Positions 10,233 through 20,736 of a stretch of 64,000 nt of DNA are shown piece after piece. Source of the stretch: Leptolyngbya sp. KIOST-1 (GTDB lineage: Bacteria > Cyanobacteriota > Cyanobacteriia > Phormidesmidales > Phormidesmidaceae); the NCBI RefSeq assembly GCF_000763385.1, contig NZ_JQFA01000002.1, positions 1,178,001 to 1,242,000 on the forward strand. The letters run 5' to 3'. Position 1 is the stretch's first letter. Each line of letters begins with the position of its first letter. Position numbers and translations under genes: made by a program. The notes below the pieces were generated by a model that was not told where the DNA came from, made no database searches, and saw only the letters and a list, made by a program, of their open reading frames with translations.

Positions 10233-10236
<4 letters not shown>
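8701..10236 (+). CDS. Membrane metalloprotease-like protein with HEFGH motif
   Basis: 511 residues from ATG 8701. The first about 265 residues are soluble: an N-terminal alpha/beta part, a Pro/Ala/Glu-rich linker and a helical segment (DLDQVEAVYFKRRAELLRRG). After residue 270 come about six membrane spans. The first span carries HEFGH near residue 299, the zinc signature of M50-type intramembrane proteases. The second M50 motif (NxxPxxxxDG) is not obvious, so activity is uncertain. A membrane-bound zinc protease or relic is the best call. The stop overlaps the convergent cysS stop by 3 bases. Confidence 0.65.
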
Positions 10237-11708
<1,472 letters not shown>

Positions 11709-11874
11709 GGCAGGGGCGGGCAACGGCACGGGTGCCCATTACAAAAAGACGTTATCAGAACAATCCAACACCGAAACGGCCGCTGGCGCAATGGCCCCCG
11801 AAGCCCCCCCTTCCCGGCCATACCGATTAGACTAGAGAGTCTGTTGTTAAGACCAATATTGAGACCAACATTCT

Positions 11875-12690
11875 GTGGCTACTCCCCTTGCGGCGGCTGA
11901 GCTGGACGCCTACTGTCAGCGCATTGGCTATAGCGGCGATCGCACCCCTACCCTGGCCACATTGCAGGGCATTCACTGGCACCATCCCCAGGCGATCGCC
12001 TTCGAAAACCTCAGCTCGTTTCTGGGTCAGCCTGTGCCCCTCGATCTGCCCGCGCTGGTGCAAAAGCTGGTGTATAGCGGGCGCGGTGGCTACTGCTTTG
12101 AGCAAAACGGACTGCTGCAGGCGGTGCTCACCACCCTGGGGTTCAGGTTCACCGGGCTGGGGGCCAGGGTGCTGTGGAACCTGCCCCCCGACACCGTTAC
12201 TCCCCGCAGTCATATGGTGCTGCTGGTGGAGATTGCGGGCGAACCCCACATCGCCGACGTGGGCTTTGGCGGGCTGACCCTGACCGCGCCACTGCGGCTG
12301 GTGCCCAACCTGGTGCAGGAGACCCCCCACGAGCGCTTTCGGCTGGTCGAGACCGAGGGGCTGTATACGCTTCAGGTGCAGCTGGCCGAAACCTGGAAAC
12401 CGCTGTACCAGTTTGACCTGCAACCCCAGTATCCCTGCGACTACGGGGTGAGCAACTGGCATGTGTCCACCCACCCCACCTCGCTGTTTGTCAACACCCT
12501 GATTGCGGCTCGGGTCGATGGCGAACGCCGCTACGGCCTGCGCAATAGCGAACTCACCACCCATTCTCTGGCGGGAACCACCGAAAAACGCCGTCTTGCC
12601 AATGCCGCCGAGCTAGAAACGGTGCTGAGTGAGGTGTTTAAGCTTAACCTGCCCGAAAACAGCGATTTTAGCCACTTGTTTGCCGCCTAA
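11875..12690 (+). CDS. Arylamine N-acetyltransferase
   Basis: Acetyl-CoA-dependent transferase of arylamines or arylhydrazines. The 271-residue length is typical. The catalytic Cys is in the family box YSGRGGYCFEQNGLL (near residue 70), the His in RSHMVLLV and the Asp in ADVGFGG, so the Cys-His-Asp triad is complete. The IAFENLSSF segment before the Cys is also typical. GTG 11875 is the start. The natural substrate in cyanobacteria is unknown; a detoxification or secondary-metabolism role is inference. Confidence 0.9.
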   Translation: MATPLAAAELDAYCQRIGYSGDRTPTLATLQGIHWHHPQAIAFENLSSFLGQPVPLDLPALVQKLVYSGRGGYCFEQNGLLQAVLTTLGFRFTGLGARVLWNLPPDTVTPRSHMVLLVEIAGEPHIADVGFGGLTLTAPLRLVPNLVQETPHERFRLVETEGLYTLQVQLAETWKPLYQFDLQPQYPCDYGVSNWHVSTHPTSLFVNTLIAARVDGERRYGLRNSELTTHSLAGTTEKRRLANAAELETVLSEVFKLNLPENSDFSHLFAA

Positions 12691-12731
12691 GGTACTCCGT
12701 GGAAATAACTGTCCATAGCTGTGACCTTGTA

Positions 12732-12819
12732 CCCTCACCCCTGCCCCTCTCCCGAGGGGAGAGGGGTTCTGAATCTAGCTCCCCTTCTCCCTTGGTGAGA
12801 AGGGGTTGGGGGATGAGGG
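12732..12819. repeat. Double-hairpin interspersed repeat
   Basis: It begins CCCTCACCCC and ends GGGGGATGAGGG, with two internal hairpins: CCCCTCTCC/GGAGAGGGG and CCCCTTCTC/GAGAAGGGG. The arrangement is that of a small non-autonomous repeat in the NAT / pentapeptide spacer. Confidence 0.6.
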
Positions 12820-12968
12820 CCAGATTGTATACTTTACAGACTGGTCTAGGCTTAGCATTCCGCTACCCTCGCCTGGAAAAGCCCCAAGACCTAACCGCTG
12901 GAGGCCTTGGTTTGCCCCAGCTCAACCTGTAGACTCAAAGATGTAGGATTTGAGCGTACTTAGGAGCC

Positions 12969-13460
12969 ATGGTCAGTCGATCCAGCCTGTGCCGAATGTT
13001 GGTAGCCACGCTGATGGTGCTAACCCTTTGCGTTAGCTGGGTCAGCCCGGCTGCGGCCACCAGCTACGATCGCCAAAACCTGAGAAAGTCTGACTGGTCA
13101 AACCAGGACCTGCGCGGCAACGACTACACCCGCGCCGACATGGCCGACGCCGACATGAGCCACACCAACCTGCGCGGCGTGCGCCTGTTCGATACCACCC
13201 TGGCCCGCGCCGACATGACCGGGGCCGATATGACCGGCGCCACCCTCGACGGAGCCCGGTTCTTTCAGGCCAACCTCACCGACGCCATTCTGGAGGGGGC
13301 CTACGCCTTTGGCACCGACTTCCGCGAGGCCACCATTACCGGGGCCGACTTTACCGACGTCCTGCTCGACCCCAAGGTGAACAAGATGCTCTGTGCCGTA
13401 GCCGAGGGCACCAACCCGGTGACCGGGCGCAACACCCGCGACACCCTCTACTGCCCCTAA
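12969..13460 (+). CDS. Secreted pentapeptide-repeat protein
   Basis: 163 residues. A signal peptide (MLVATLMVLTLCVSWVSPAAA, cut about residue 30) is followed by about 16 tandem pentapeptides of the A(D/N)Lxx type between residues 40 and 135 (for example TRADMADADMSHTNLRGV), which build a right-handed beta-helix. The C-terminal cap contains two Cys (MLCAV and TLYCP) that could form a disulfide. The family includes thylakoid-lumen pentapeptide proteins of unknown role, so lumen or periplasm is the inferred location. Three 14-base tandem repeats follow the stop. Confidence 0.85.
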   Translation: MVSRSSLCRMLVATLMVLTLCVSWVSPAAATSYDRQNLRKSDWSNQDLRGNDYTRADMADADMSHTNLRGVRLFDTTLARADMTGADMTGATLDGARFFQANLTDAILEGAYAFGTDFREATITGADFTDVLLDPKVNKMLCAVAEGTNPVTGRNTRDTLYCP

Positions 13461-13502
13461 TCAGCGAAACCTAGTCAGCGAAACCTAGTCAGCGAAACCT
13501 AG
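13461..13502. repeat. 14-bp tandem repeat, three exact copies
   Basis: The unit TCAGCGAAACCTAG occurs three times without gaps directly after the stop of the pentapeptide gene. It has no internal symmetry. Confidence 0.9.
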
Positions 13503-13559
13503 CTCACGGTTCCTGCGTCAGGGGTACCACCAACCCCACCCAGCCCTGCGAGCTACCCC

Positions 13560-15260
13560 ATGGTCAACAGTACGGTCTTTCCTTCGCCCTGTCTGGCCGT
13601 TCCCCTGGCAGCGATCGCCCTGGGAGCCATAGTTATCTCCCCCGCCCAGGCCCAAACCATTGAGACCGCCGATGTCAGGGCCACCCTGTTGGCCGATATC
13701 GCCTTTGAATACGCGGCCTTAAACCATACCCAGCGATGGAACACCGTAGCCAATCAGGCCCTGGAATCGACCCAGGCCATGGTTTTTCAGTGCTTTCAGG
13801 CTAATCCGCTGGCTAAGGTAGCGGGGAGCTACCTGCTGATTGGGCAAGAGCGCCAGGGCCAAACGCTGCTGGCCGAAGCCATTGCCACGGCCCAGCGCCA
13901 GGCAGATACCGGCTGTAGCAGCAGCGCCACCTCGCCCACGGAGTCGTTGCTGAACCGGGCCCGCGAATACGCCGAGGCGGGGCACCTCGACCTGGCGCTA
14001 GAGCTGGGCCGATCTCTGGGGGACCCCATTGCCCTGGCGGACCTGGCGGGGCACCTGGCGGGGGCAGGGCGGGGGCGGCGGGCGGCTGAGCTACTCGACC
14101 AGGCGATCGCCCAGGCCCAGACCATACCCGTAGCGGATACGGACTACCGATCGCTGACCCTGGTGGCCATAGCGGAACGACTGCGCGGGGCAGGGCACAG
14201 TCACCTGGCGCGCCAGGTGCTGGATGCGGCCCTGGAGAGCACCAATACCCTGGGGGCGTCGGAGGGGAGCGCTTCGATGCAAATTCTGGCCCGGTTGCGG
14301 ATGGCCAGGGAACTGGCGGCCATTGACGCCGGGACGGAGGCGATCGCGGTTCTCGACCAGACCCTGCCGCAAATTGAGGCGCTCCCGGCCCAGCCCTATG
14401 CCCTCGATCCGACCATTTATGCCATCGATGCCGCCCTGCTGTGGGCCGAGCTAGGTCAAAGGCCCCAGGCGGAGGCCATTTTGGCCACCACCCTCACCGC
14501 CGCCCAGGCCCTGCCTGAGGATACCGGCTACAGCCGGGGCGATGCCCTGGGCCGGGTGGCCGCGGCCTACGCCCGCCTGGGGGATCTGGAGCAGGCTCGC
14601 CCCATTGTCCAGGCCATCCAGCCGGGGATAGAGCGAGAGCTAGCCTTTCAGCAGATGGCGATCGCCCAGGCCGAGGCCGGGGATCTAGCCGCTGCGGTAG
14701 CCCTGGCGCAGGCCAGCGGCAGCCGCCGCAATACCGCCCTGGTGGAAATTACCCGGTACCACCTGGCCAACCAGCAGCCCGACCAGGCCTGGGCGCTGGT
14801 GCAGGCTGAGCAGGTGCAGGGCATTTTTGCCGAGGTGGCCCTGGGCTATCTGGAGGCGGGGCAGCCCGACCAGGCCTGGCAGATTGTGCAGGCGAATGGT
14901 TTAGAGGGCTTTGATTCTGAGCTGGCTATCGCCCAAGCCAGGGCAGGGCAGGCCGACCAGGCGATCGCGGCCCAGCCCGTTGAGTGGCTGCGGCCCGCGA
15001 TCGCGCGTGAATTTGCCCAGCAGCGGCAGCTCGACCTGGCCTTGCAGGTGGCCGAGTCCATCGGCGACCAAACCTACCGGGCCCAGGCCTTCATTGCGAT
15101 CGCCCAGAGCTATGGCCCCCCAGCCGCTGCCCGGCGAGGGGGGGTGCGGGGGGCGATCGCTACCCTGACCGACGCGGCCCGAGGCTGGTTTGGCGACTCA
15201 AACCGCGAGACAGCCACCGCCGCCCTCGACCAGGCCCTGGAGCTGACCCAATCCCTCTAA
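13560..15260 (+). CDS. Secreted alpha-solenoid (TPR-like) repeat protein
   Basis: 566 residues. The N-terminus is a signal peptide (hydrophobic PCLAVPLAAIALGAIVIS, then PAQAQT). The rest is a long series of degenerate helical repeats of about 35-40 residues with the pattern A..YA..G...QA, characteristic of TPR/Sel1-like solenoids (for example RVAAAYARLGDLEQARP). A periplasmic scaffold role is inference. Its last about 220 codons and the terminator behind it are copied exactly at 21350-22108. This copy is intact and is the parent. Confidence 0.75.
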   Translation: MVNSTVFPSPCLAVPLAAIALGAIVISPAQAQTIETADVRATLLADIAFEYAALNHTQRWNTVANQALESTQAMVFQCFQANPLAKVAGSYLLIGQERQGQTLLAEAIATAQRQADTGCSSSATSPTESLLNRAREYAEAGHLDLALELGRSLGDPIALADLAGHLAGAGRGRRAAELLDQAIAQAQTIPVADTDYRSLTLVAIAERLRGAGHSHLARQVLDAALESTNTLGASEGSASMQILARLRMARELAAIDAGTEAIAVLDQTLPQIEALPAQPYALDPTIYAIDAALLWAELGQRPQAEAILATTLTAAQALPEDTGYSRGDALGRVAAAYARLGDLEQARPIVQAIQPGIERELAFQQMAIAQAEAGDLAAAVALAQASGSRRNTALVEITRYHLANQQPDQAWALVQAEQVQGIFAEVALGYLEAGQPDQAWQIVQANGLEGFDSELAIAQARAGQADQAIAAQPVEWLRPAIAREFAQQRQLDLALQVAESIGDQTYRAQAFIAIAQSYGPPAAARRGGVRGAIATLTDAARGWFGDSNRETATAALDQALELTQSL

Positions 15261-15357
15261 CCCGTTCTCCCATCCAAGACAAAAGCCCCGCTGGATTGCT
15301 CTAGCGGGGCCTTAGGTAATTTCCAGGGTTGTCACCCAGAAATGGCCTTAATCGCTT
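14599..15357 (+). repeat. Parent copy of a 759-bp exact direct repeat
   Basis: The segment includes the last about 220 codons of the secreted repeat protein, its stop, the hairpin at 15285-15310 and 47 further bases. It is identical, base for base where I compared, to 21350-22108, in the same orientation and 6,751 bases apart. The similarity stops sharply at both ends. Confidence 0.93.
15285..15310. terminator. Bidirectional hairpin terminator
   Basis: GCCCCGCT pairs with AGCGGGGC across a 10-base loop. On the minus strand it is followed by TTTTGTCTT, a good terminator for the DUF4278 gene. On the plus strand it follows the solenoid gene but the T run is poor (CTTAGGTAATTT). Confidence 0.75.
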
Positions 15358-15374
15358 GCCAGCGATAGCAGCGG

Positions 15375-15842
15375 TTAGCTAGCCGCGCCACCGCTACGGC
15401 TGTAGGTGGCCCAGAAGCTGGGGTGGACCTTGCCCTGGATGTGGTTCCAGTACTTGGCCGCATCTTCAGGCAGTCCTGCTTCGGTGGCCAGGCGGCCCAG
15501 CATTGACTGCTGGCGCTGCTTCACGGAGCGATGGCGGTTGATCATGCGCATACGGGCGCGATCTTCGGCATTGAGGGTGGCGGCGGCAGCGGGGGCGGGA
15601 GTCTCTACGGAAGCGATTTCGACCACAGGGGCTGCTTCGGCCACGGGAGCCATCTCAGGGGTACCGGACTGGTAAGCCACACCGCGATAGACCATGTCCA
15701 GGGTGGGTTTTTGGACCGGCGCTTTTTTGACGGTGCGAAACCGAATGTCTACGCCACGGAATTTGCCAGCGTCATCGGTAACGTTGGACTCTACGGTGGG
15801 GGGGGTGTAGTCGTAGCTAACACCGCGATAGGTAAGTTTCAT
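15375..15842 (-). CDS. DUF4278 domain protein
   Basis: 155 residues from ATG 15842 (MKLTYRGVSYDYTPP), chosen because the DUF4278 motif starts at the first residue and a GGAGG lies 6-8 bases upstream; a longer frame to 16040 is unlikely. There are two copies of the YRGV(S/A)Y motif, at residue 4 and near residue 48, then an Ala/Pro/Val-rich linker and a basic C-terminal helix (RARMRMINRHRSVKQRQQSMLGRL). DUF4278 is a cyanobacterial family of unknown function, often stress-related by context. The upstream 200 bases are AT-rich. Confidence 0.8.
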   Translation of the reverse strand: MKLTYRGVSYDYTPPTVESNVTDDAGKFRGVDIRFRTVKKAPVQKPTLDMVYRGVAYQSGTPEMAPVAEAAPVVEIASVETPAPAAAATLNAEDRARMRMINRHRSVKQRQQSMLGRLATEAGLPEDAAKYWNHIQGKVHPSFWATYSRSGGAAS

Positions 15843-16058
15843 GGGGTCGCCTCCAAAAAGATCAAGGGCTTGATCAGAACATTGGGGCGCGTTCCTTCGG
15901 GGGCTATTAACCCCTACTTCCGTCTCACTTTTTTCACTGGAGAAAAGTGAGATGAACGAATTTCTGATTACTTCTGTATAGTAAGCTACGGTTTGAGGCA
16001 ATGTCAAGGGAATTCCTATTCTGTATAGGCTTCTACACAATCTCGTATTCCCCTTGGG

Positions 16059-16625
16059 TCAAGCGGTTGAGGGCTGGAGGGGAAACCCAGAGAAAATTTC
16101 CCACACGCGGCCATCGTGGCGCAGCAGCGTGAGGGTCTGGGTCAGGAATTCAGCCTCAAAGGGGCGCGACTCAAACTCGGCCCAGGCTTGGCGAAAGGCA
16201 GCCGGGCTGAGGTCTCGAAAGCCAACGGTGAGGTGGGGAGTAAACGGGCGGGTTTTGCCGACCCGGTCTACAATGCCGCAGGTTGCTTCTAGATGGGCGG
16301 CGATCGCGGGCTGTACCGCCATCAGTTCCGGCGTCTGTACCACATCGATATAGACCACCCGAGGGACAAAGGCGCTATAGCCCCTGAGCTGAACCGGAAT
16401 GGCAAACTGGGTTTGGGCAAAGGCGTTCAGGTGCTGCTCTAGCCTGGTCACGTCGCCTTGGGGCCACAAAAAAGGCGGCTGCAGAGTGATGTGGGGCGGC
16501 GACCTGAGGGCGGCTTGGCTACCAAAGCGCTGCCAGATCTCCTGCTTGATGGTTGTAATCTCCGCCTGCAATGGCTGGGGCGGCAGTAGAGCAACAAAGA
16601 AGCGATCGGCGGTAGCCTTAGCCAT
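16059..16625 (-). CDS. 2'-5' RNA ligase / 2H phosphoesterase family protein
   Basis: 188 residues from ATG 16625 (MAKATADRFF). Two HxT motifs, PPHITLQPPF near residue 43 and FTPHLTVGF near residue 137, form the active site of the 2H superfamily, and the spacing fits LigT/ThpR proteins. Members act on 2'-5' linkages or cyclic phosphates of RNA; the exact substrate cannot be read from sequence. tex starts divergently 100 bases away. Confidence 0.82.
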   Translation of the reverse strand: MAKATADRFFVALLPPQPLQAEITTIKQEIWQRFGSQAALRSPPHITLQPPFLWPQGDVTRLEQHLNAFAQTQFAIPVQLRGYSAFVPRVVYIDVVQTPELMAVQPAIAAHLEATCGIVDRVGKTRPFTPHLTVGFRDLSPAAFRQAWAEFESRPFEAEFLTQTLTLLRHDGRVWEIFSGFPLQPSTA

Positions 16626-16724
16626 GGGGCACGTTATCAATGCAGGTTTCAGGTTCTGGGGCGTGACATCAGTTGAGGATTTTCTCCTATTCTGGCAGGA
16701 GAACGGAGAGTAGATCAGCCTTCT

Positions 16725-18893
16725 ATGACGACCACTGCCCAGACGACTATTGCCCGGACCATCGCTGCCGAGCTAGAGCTGCGCCCCGCCCAGATCGAGG
16801 CCAGCCTGGACCTGTTTGCCGAAGGGGCCACGGTGCCCTTTGTGGCCCGCTACCGCAAGGAGCGCACCGGCAACCTGGACGAAGTGCAGCTGCGGCAGAT
16901 TGCCGAACGCCACCAGTACTTGACCGAACTGGAGGATCGACGGCAGACGGTGCTGACGGAGATCGACGCCCAGGGTAAGCTGACCGCCGACCTCAGGGCC
17001 AAAATTCTGGCCTGCCAGCAAAAGACCGAGCTGGAGGATCTCTACCTGCCCTACCGACCAAAGCGCCGCACCCGCGCCACCATGGCCAAGGAAAAGGGCC
17101 TGGAACCCCTGGCCCAGCAGATTGAGGCGTTAAACCTGTCGGGCCGCAAGGCAAATCTGAGTCAGGCCGCGCAGGCGTTTGTGAAGCCAGACCAGGGGGT
17201 TATGTCGGTCAGTGATGCCCTCCAGGGGGCGGCGGATATTTTGGCGGAACAGGTGGCGGAGCGGGCCGAACTGCGGCGGTACGTGCGCGATCGCCTGCTC
17301 CAGCAGGGCCAGTTCACCGCCAGCATCAAAAAAGACCACCCCGAGGGCACCACCAAGTACGAAATGTACCGGGCCTACCGGGCGACCGGGCGGGCGATCG
17401 CCTCCCACAACCTGCTAGCGCTCCTGCGGGGCGAGCGAGAGGGCATTCTCAAAGTGGGGCTGGAGGTCGAGCCAGAGCCCATTTTGCACCACCTCGAAAA
17501 GCGGCTGATCAAAACCCCGGTGCCCGAGGTTCGCCAGTTCTACCGCACCCTGATCCAGGACGCCTACAGCCGTCTGATGAAGCCCTCGTTGACCAGCGAG
17601 GTGATGACGGAGAAAAAAGCCTGGGCCGATGAGGTGTCGATTCAGACCTTTGAGGCCAACCTCAAGAATTTGCTGCTATCGCCCCCGGCGGGGATGAAGC
17701 CCACCCTGGGGGTAGACCCGGGCTTTCGCACCGGCTGCAAGGTGGCCGCGGTAGATGGCACCGGCAAATTTTTGGAATACCAGACGGTGTTTCCGCACCA
17801 GTCGGCCCGGCAGCGGCAGCAGGCCGCCGAAACCCTGGCCGGGCTGATTCGCAAGCACCACATCGAGCTGATCGCGATCGGCAACGGCACCGCCAGCCGC
17901 GAGACCGACGCCTTTGTGGGGGAGGTGCTCAAAACCCTGTCGAACCCGCCCGTAAAGGTGTTCGTGAATGAGTCGGGGGCCTCGATCTACTCGGCCAGTG
18001 AGGTGGCGGCGGCAGAGTTCCCCGACCTGGATGTGACGGTGCGAGGGGCGATTAGCATTGCCCGTCGCCTGCAGGACCCGCTGGCGGAGCTGGTGAAAAT
18101 TGACCCCAAGTCCATTGGTGTGGGCCAGTACCAGCACGATGTCGACCAAAAGCGGCTGCGGCAAAAGCTCGACGAGACCATCGAGAGCTGCGTTAACTAC
18201 GTGGGGGTAGATCTGAACATGGCCTCCCGTGAGCTGCTCACCTACGTGTCGGGGCTAACTCCGGCGGTGGCCAACAATATCGTCGAATTTCGCAACAGCA
18301 ACGGAGCCTTTCAGTCGCGGCGCGACCTGCTCAAGGTGAAGAAACTGGGGCCGAAGGCCTTCGAACAGGCGGCGGGTTTTTTGCGCATTCGCAACGGCAA
18401 AAACCCGCTGGACAACACGGCAGTGCACCCGGAGAGCTACGGCATCGTCGATGCGATCGCCGCCGACCTGGCCATACCGGTCACCCAGCTTCCCCAGGCG
18501 GCCAACCGGCTCCAGCGCCTCGACATTCAGAAATACACCACCGCCACCGCCGGCGAACTCACCCTGCGCGACATTTTGCAGGAGCTGGAGAAACCCGGTC
18601 GGGACCCCCGCCAGCAGTTTACCTACGCCCGCTTTCAGGAGGGCATCAACGACATCACCGACCTGAAGCCGGGAATGACCCTGGAGGGCAGCGTCACCAA
18701 CGTCACCAACTTTGGGGCCTTTGTCGATATCGGGGTTCACCAGGACGGGCTGGTGCACATTTCGCAGATGGCCGATCGCTTCGTCAGCGACCCCAACGAC
18801 ATTGTCAAGGTGGGCCAGGTGGTAACGGTGCGGGTGCTGGAGGTCGACCCCAAGCTCAAGCGCATCGGCCTCTCCATGCGGGCGGCATCCTGA
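16725..18893 (+). CDS. tex: Tex family RNA-binding transcription accessory protein
   Basis: 722 residues with the full Tex architecture. It has an N-terminal helical region, a YqgF/RNase H-like domain from about residue 325 (TLGVDPGFRTGCKVAAVD), helix-hairpin-helix segments (NIVEFRNSNGAFQSRRDLLKVKKLG) and a C-terminal S1 domain (GMTLEGSVTNVTNFGAFVDIGV... GLVHISQMADRFV) ending at LKRIGLSMR. Tex binds nucleic acid and is linked to transcription or RNA turnover. The gene is complete and monocistronic. Confidence 0.95.
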   Translation: MTTTAQTTIARTIAAELELRPAQIEASLDLFAEGATVPFVARYRKERTGNLDEVQLRQIAERHQYLTELEDRRQTVLTEIDAQGKLTADLRAKILACQQKTELEDLYLPYRPKRRTRATMAKEKGLEPLAQQIEALNLSGRKANLSQAAQAFVKPDQGVMSVSDALQGAADILAEQVAERAELRRYVRDRLLQQGQFTASIKKDHPEGTTKYEMYRAYRATGRAIASHNLLALLRGEREGILKVGLEVEPEPILHHLEKRLIKTPVPEVRQFYRTLIQDAYSRLMKPSLTSEVMTEKKAWADEVSIQTFEANLKNLLLSPPAGMKPTLGVDPGFRTGCKVAAVDGTGKFLEYQTVFPHQSARQRQQAAETLAGLIRKHHIELIAIGNGTASRETDAFVGEVLKTLSNPPVKVFVNESGASIYSASEVAAAEFPDLDVTVRGAISIARRLQDPLAELVKIDPKSIGVGQYQHDVDQKRLRQKLDETIESCVNYVGVDLNMASRELLTYVSGLTPAVANNIVEFRNSNGAFQSRRDLLKVKKLGPKAFEQAAGFLRIRNGKNPLDNTAVHPESYGIVDAIAADLAIPVTQLPQAANRLQRLDIQKYTTATAGELTLRDILQELEKPGRDPRQQFTYARFQEGINDITDLKPGMTLEGSVTNVTNFGAFVDIGVHQDGLVHISQMADRFVSDPNDIVKVGQVVTVRVLEVDPKLKRIGLSMRAAS

Positions 18894-19021
18894 TGGGTAG
18901 GCATATCACGGAAAATTTATCGGTAGCATTGATTTTCACCGGAGCAATCTCCTAAGGTAGGCAAGGAAAATTGTCCCAGGGCAACGCCTGGGCATTGCCA
19001 GAGCACCGATTCAGCCCCCCT

Positions 19022-19516
19022 ATGACCAAACACCTGATTCTCTTTCGTCACGGTAAATCAGACTGGAGTGCCGGCTCTGGCCGGGATCGCGATCGCCCCG
19101 TGGCCGAGCGGGGTATTACCGCCGCCAAAACCATGGGCAAACTGCTGGCGGCGGCGGGTAAAGTCCCCGATTTTGCTATCACCTCGTCGGCGGTGCGGGC
19201 TCGCACCACCCTGGAACTCGCCACCGAGGCCGGCGGCTGGCGCTGTCCCCAGGAGGTCACCGACGAGCTCTACGAAGCCTCGATCGAGCAGGTGCTGGGG
19301 GTGATTCATCGGCTGCCAAACCACTACAGGTCCGCCATGCTGGTCGGCCACCAGCCCACCTGGTCCGACGCCATTTCCTACTTCATGGGGGGTGGTGCGG
19401 CGACGATGCCCACTGCCGCCATGGCCTGTCTGGAGTTTGAGGTGTCCGCCTGGGCCCAGGTCGAGTACGGTCGCGGCACGCTGCTGTGGTTGCTGCCCCC
19501 TCGTCTATTTGTTTAG
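19022..19516 (+). CDS. sixA: SixA-type phosphohistidine phosphatase
   Basis: 164 residues from ATG 19022 (MTKHLILFRHGKSDW); the longer frame upstream lacks family similarity. The RHG motif near residue 9 carries the catalytic His, ITSSAVRARTT has the arginines of the phosphate pocket, and VGHQPTWSD has the second His. This small histidine-phosphatase subfamily dephosphorylates phospho-His in HPt or PTS proteins in E. coli; the partner here is unknown. Confidence 0.82.
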   Translation: MTKHLILFRHGKSDWSAGSGRDRDRPVAERGITAAKTMGKLLAAAGKVPDFAITSSAVRARTTLELATEAGGWRCPQEVTDELYEASIEQVLGVIHRLPNHYRSAMLVGHQPTWSDAISYFMGGGAATMPTAAMACLEFEVSAWAQVEYGRGTLLWLLPPRLFV

Positions 19517-19525
19517 TGGCGTGGT

Positions 19526-20353
19526 TTAGCCACGCTGGCGTGCCCCTACCGCAACAGAGCGGGGCGCCAACTTGTAGGCTTTGAGGTTGTCGCCTTCGAC
19601 GATAACCAACCCTACAGCAGTCTGGACGTAGATCTTGCCATCCACTGTGTAAACAATCGGGGCCAGTGATGCATCCACCGAGGCCTGGGGGACAGCGCTC
19701 ACGGGAGCAAATGAAGGCGGCGCAGCGGGAGGCAAAGACGAGTGCTGAATCGGTACCGGGGTGGCTGAAGCTGGTTTCGCTACCGGGGGTGGAGCCCAAA
19801 ATTGGGTTTTTTCAACCTCTTCAGCCTCCTCTTTTTCAAGCCAGACCATCATGTCATCGCCGTGGTGCACGGTTTCCCCCCGCAGCGTCTCAATGTACAG
19901 GGTGCCGCTGTTGAGGGCAATTTCACGCACCGGGTACCACTGATGTTGGACCAGCACAAACAGGTCCAGCTGCAGGTGGCGATCGCGCAATCGGCTGGCG
20001 TGGGACCACCACAGCTTCCACAGTTGGCGAGCCTGCCCGTAGACAATGCGGTAGCCCTCCGGAATAGGATAGTGGGCATAGTCCAAAACTTGGCGGTGCT
20101 TTCCCGCTCCCGTGGGGATAAAGTGATGGTCGATCAGAATCTGGTGCAGCACCTCCGTGTAGTCGGTACCGGGGCGCACCTCTATACGCGGTGGCATTGC
20201 CGCATCGTAGGCGGTGGCCAACAGTAGGCCCCGGCGGGTAAACAGCTGGCGCAAATTGCTGGCGGGCTGAATTCGCAGTGACTGATTGGCCTCCAGGGTG
20301 GCATCCCCCGAGACAAACCACTGCATCAGCGTGAGGTCATCTAGTGAATTCAT
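19526..20353 (-). CDS. Conserved cyanobacterial protein, unknown function
   Basis: 275 residues from ATG 20353 (MNSLDDLTLMQWFVSGD). The frame extends 69 codons further but that part looks non-coding. The first about 190 residues are mixed alpha/beta (LFTRRGLLLATAYDA, VLHQILIDHHFIPTGAG, YPIPEGYRIVYGQARQLWKLWW). A Pro/Ala/Ser-rich linker of about 50 residues leads to a short C-terminal beta segment (PIVYTVDGKIYVQTAVGLVIVEGDNLKAYKL). I do not recognise a named domain. It converges on sixA. Confidence 0.6.
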   Translation of the reverse strand: MNSLDDLTLMQWFVSGDATLEANQSLRIQPASNLRQLFTRRGLLLATAYDAAMPPRIEVRPGTDYTEVLHQILIDHHFIPTGAGKHRQVLDYAHYPIPEGYRIVYGQARQLWKLWWSHASRLRDRHLQLDLFVLVQHQWYPVREIALNSGTLYIETLRGETVHHGDDMMVWLEKEEAEEVEKTQFWAPPPVAKPASATPVPIQHSSLPPAAPPSFAPVSAVPQASVDASLAPIVYTVDGKIYVQTAVGLVIVEGDNLKAYKLAPRSVAVGARQRG

Positions 20354-20711
20354 TTCAGGAACCAGTGCAAGGAACGTGACGAGGGGCAACTCCCAAGGGT
20401 CGTTGCGGCATGGAACGGCGATCGCCAGCCCTGCTAGGGCCATTGGGCAGATCCGTACCGCTACCGTTCTGACAACCTGGCCAGAGCTCTGTGGGGCTGA
20501 CGATTGATGCAAATTGCCGGGATGGCGTCCCCAAACAGCCTGATTCAAGACCGCCAACAATCCCTTTGAAGCTTGTTGCTTTCTACTCTTTACAGGGCCT
20601 AACGGCGAAAGTCCGGTTTATTTTGATGAAAATAAAATTAAATCTTCACGTTTACCTGACGTCTGGGCTCGGGCCGTTGGATATATTCCCCAGGGTGCAT
20701 TCCGTCCTGGT
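20354..20711. other. 358-bp intergenic region before the insertion sequence
   Basis: It holds the probable leader and promoter of the leftward 275-residue protein and the flank of the insertion sequence. Bases 20600-20660 are AT-rich compared with the surroundings. No gene is seen. Confidence 0.4.
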
Positions 20712-20736
20712 CCCCAGGGCTAGGGCAAACGCATAC

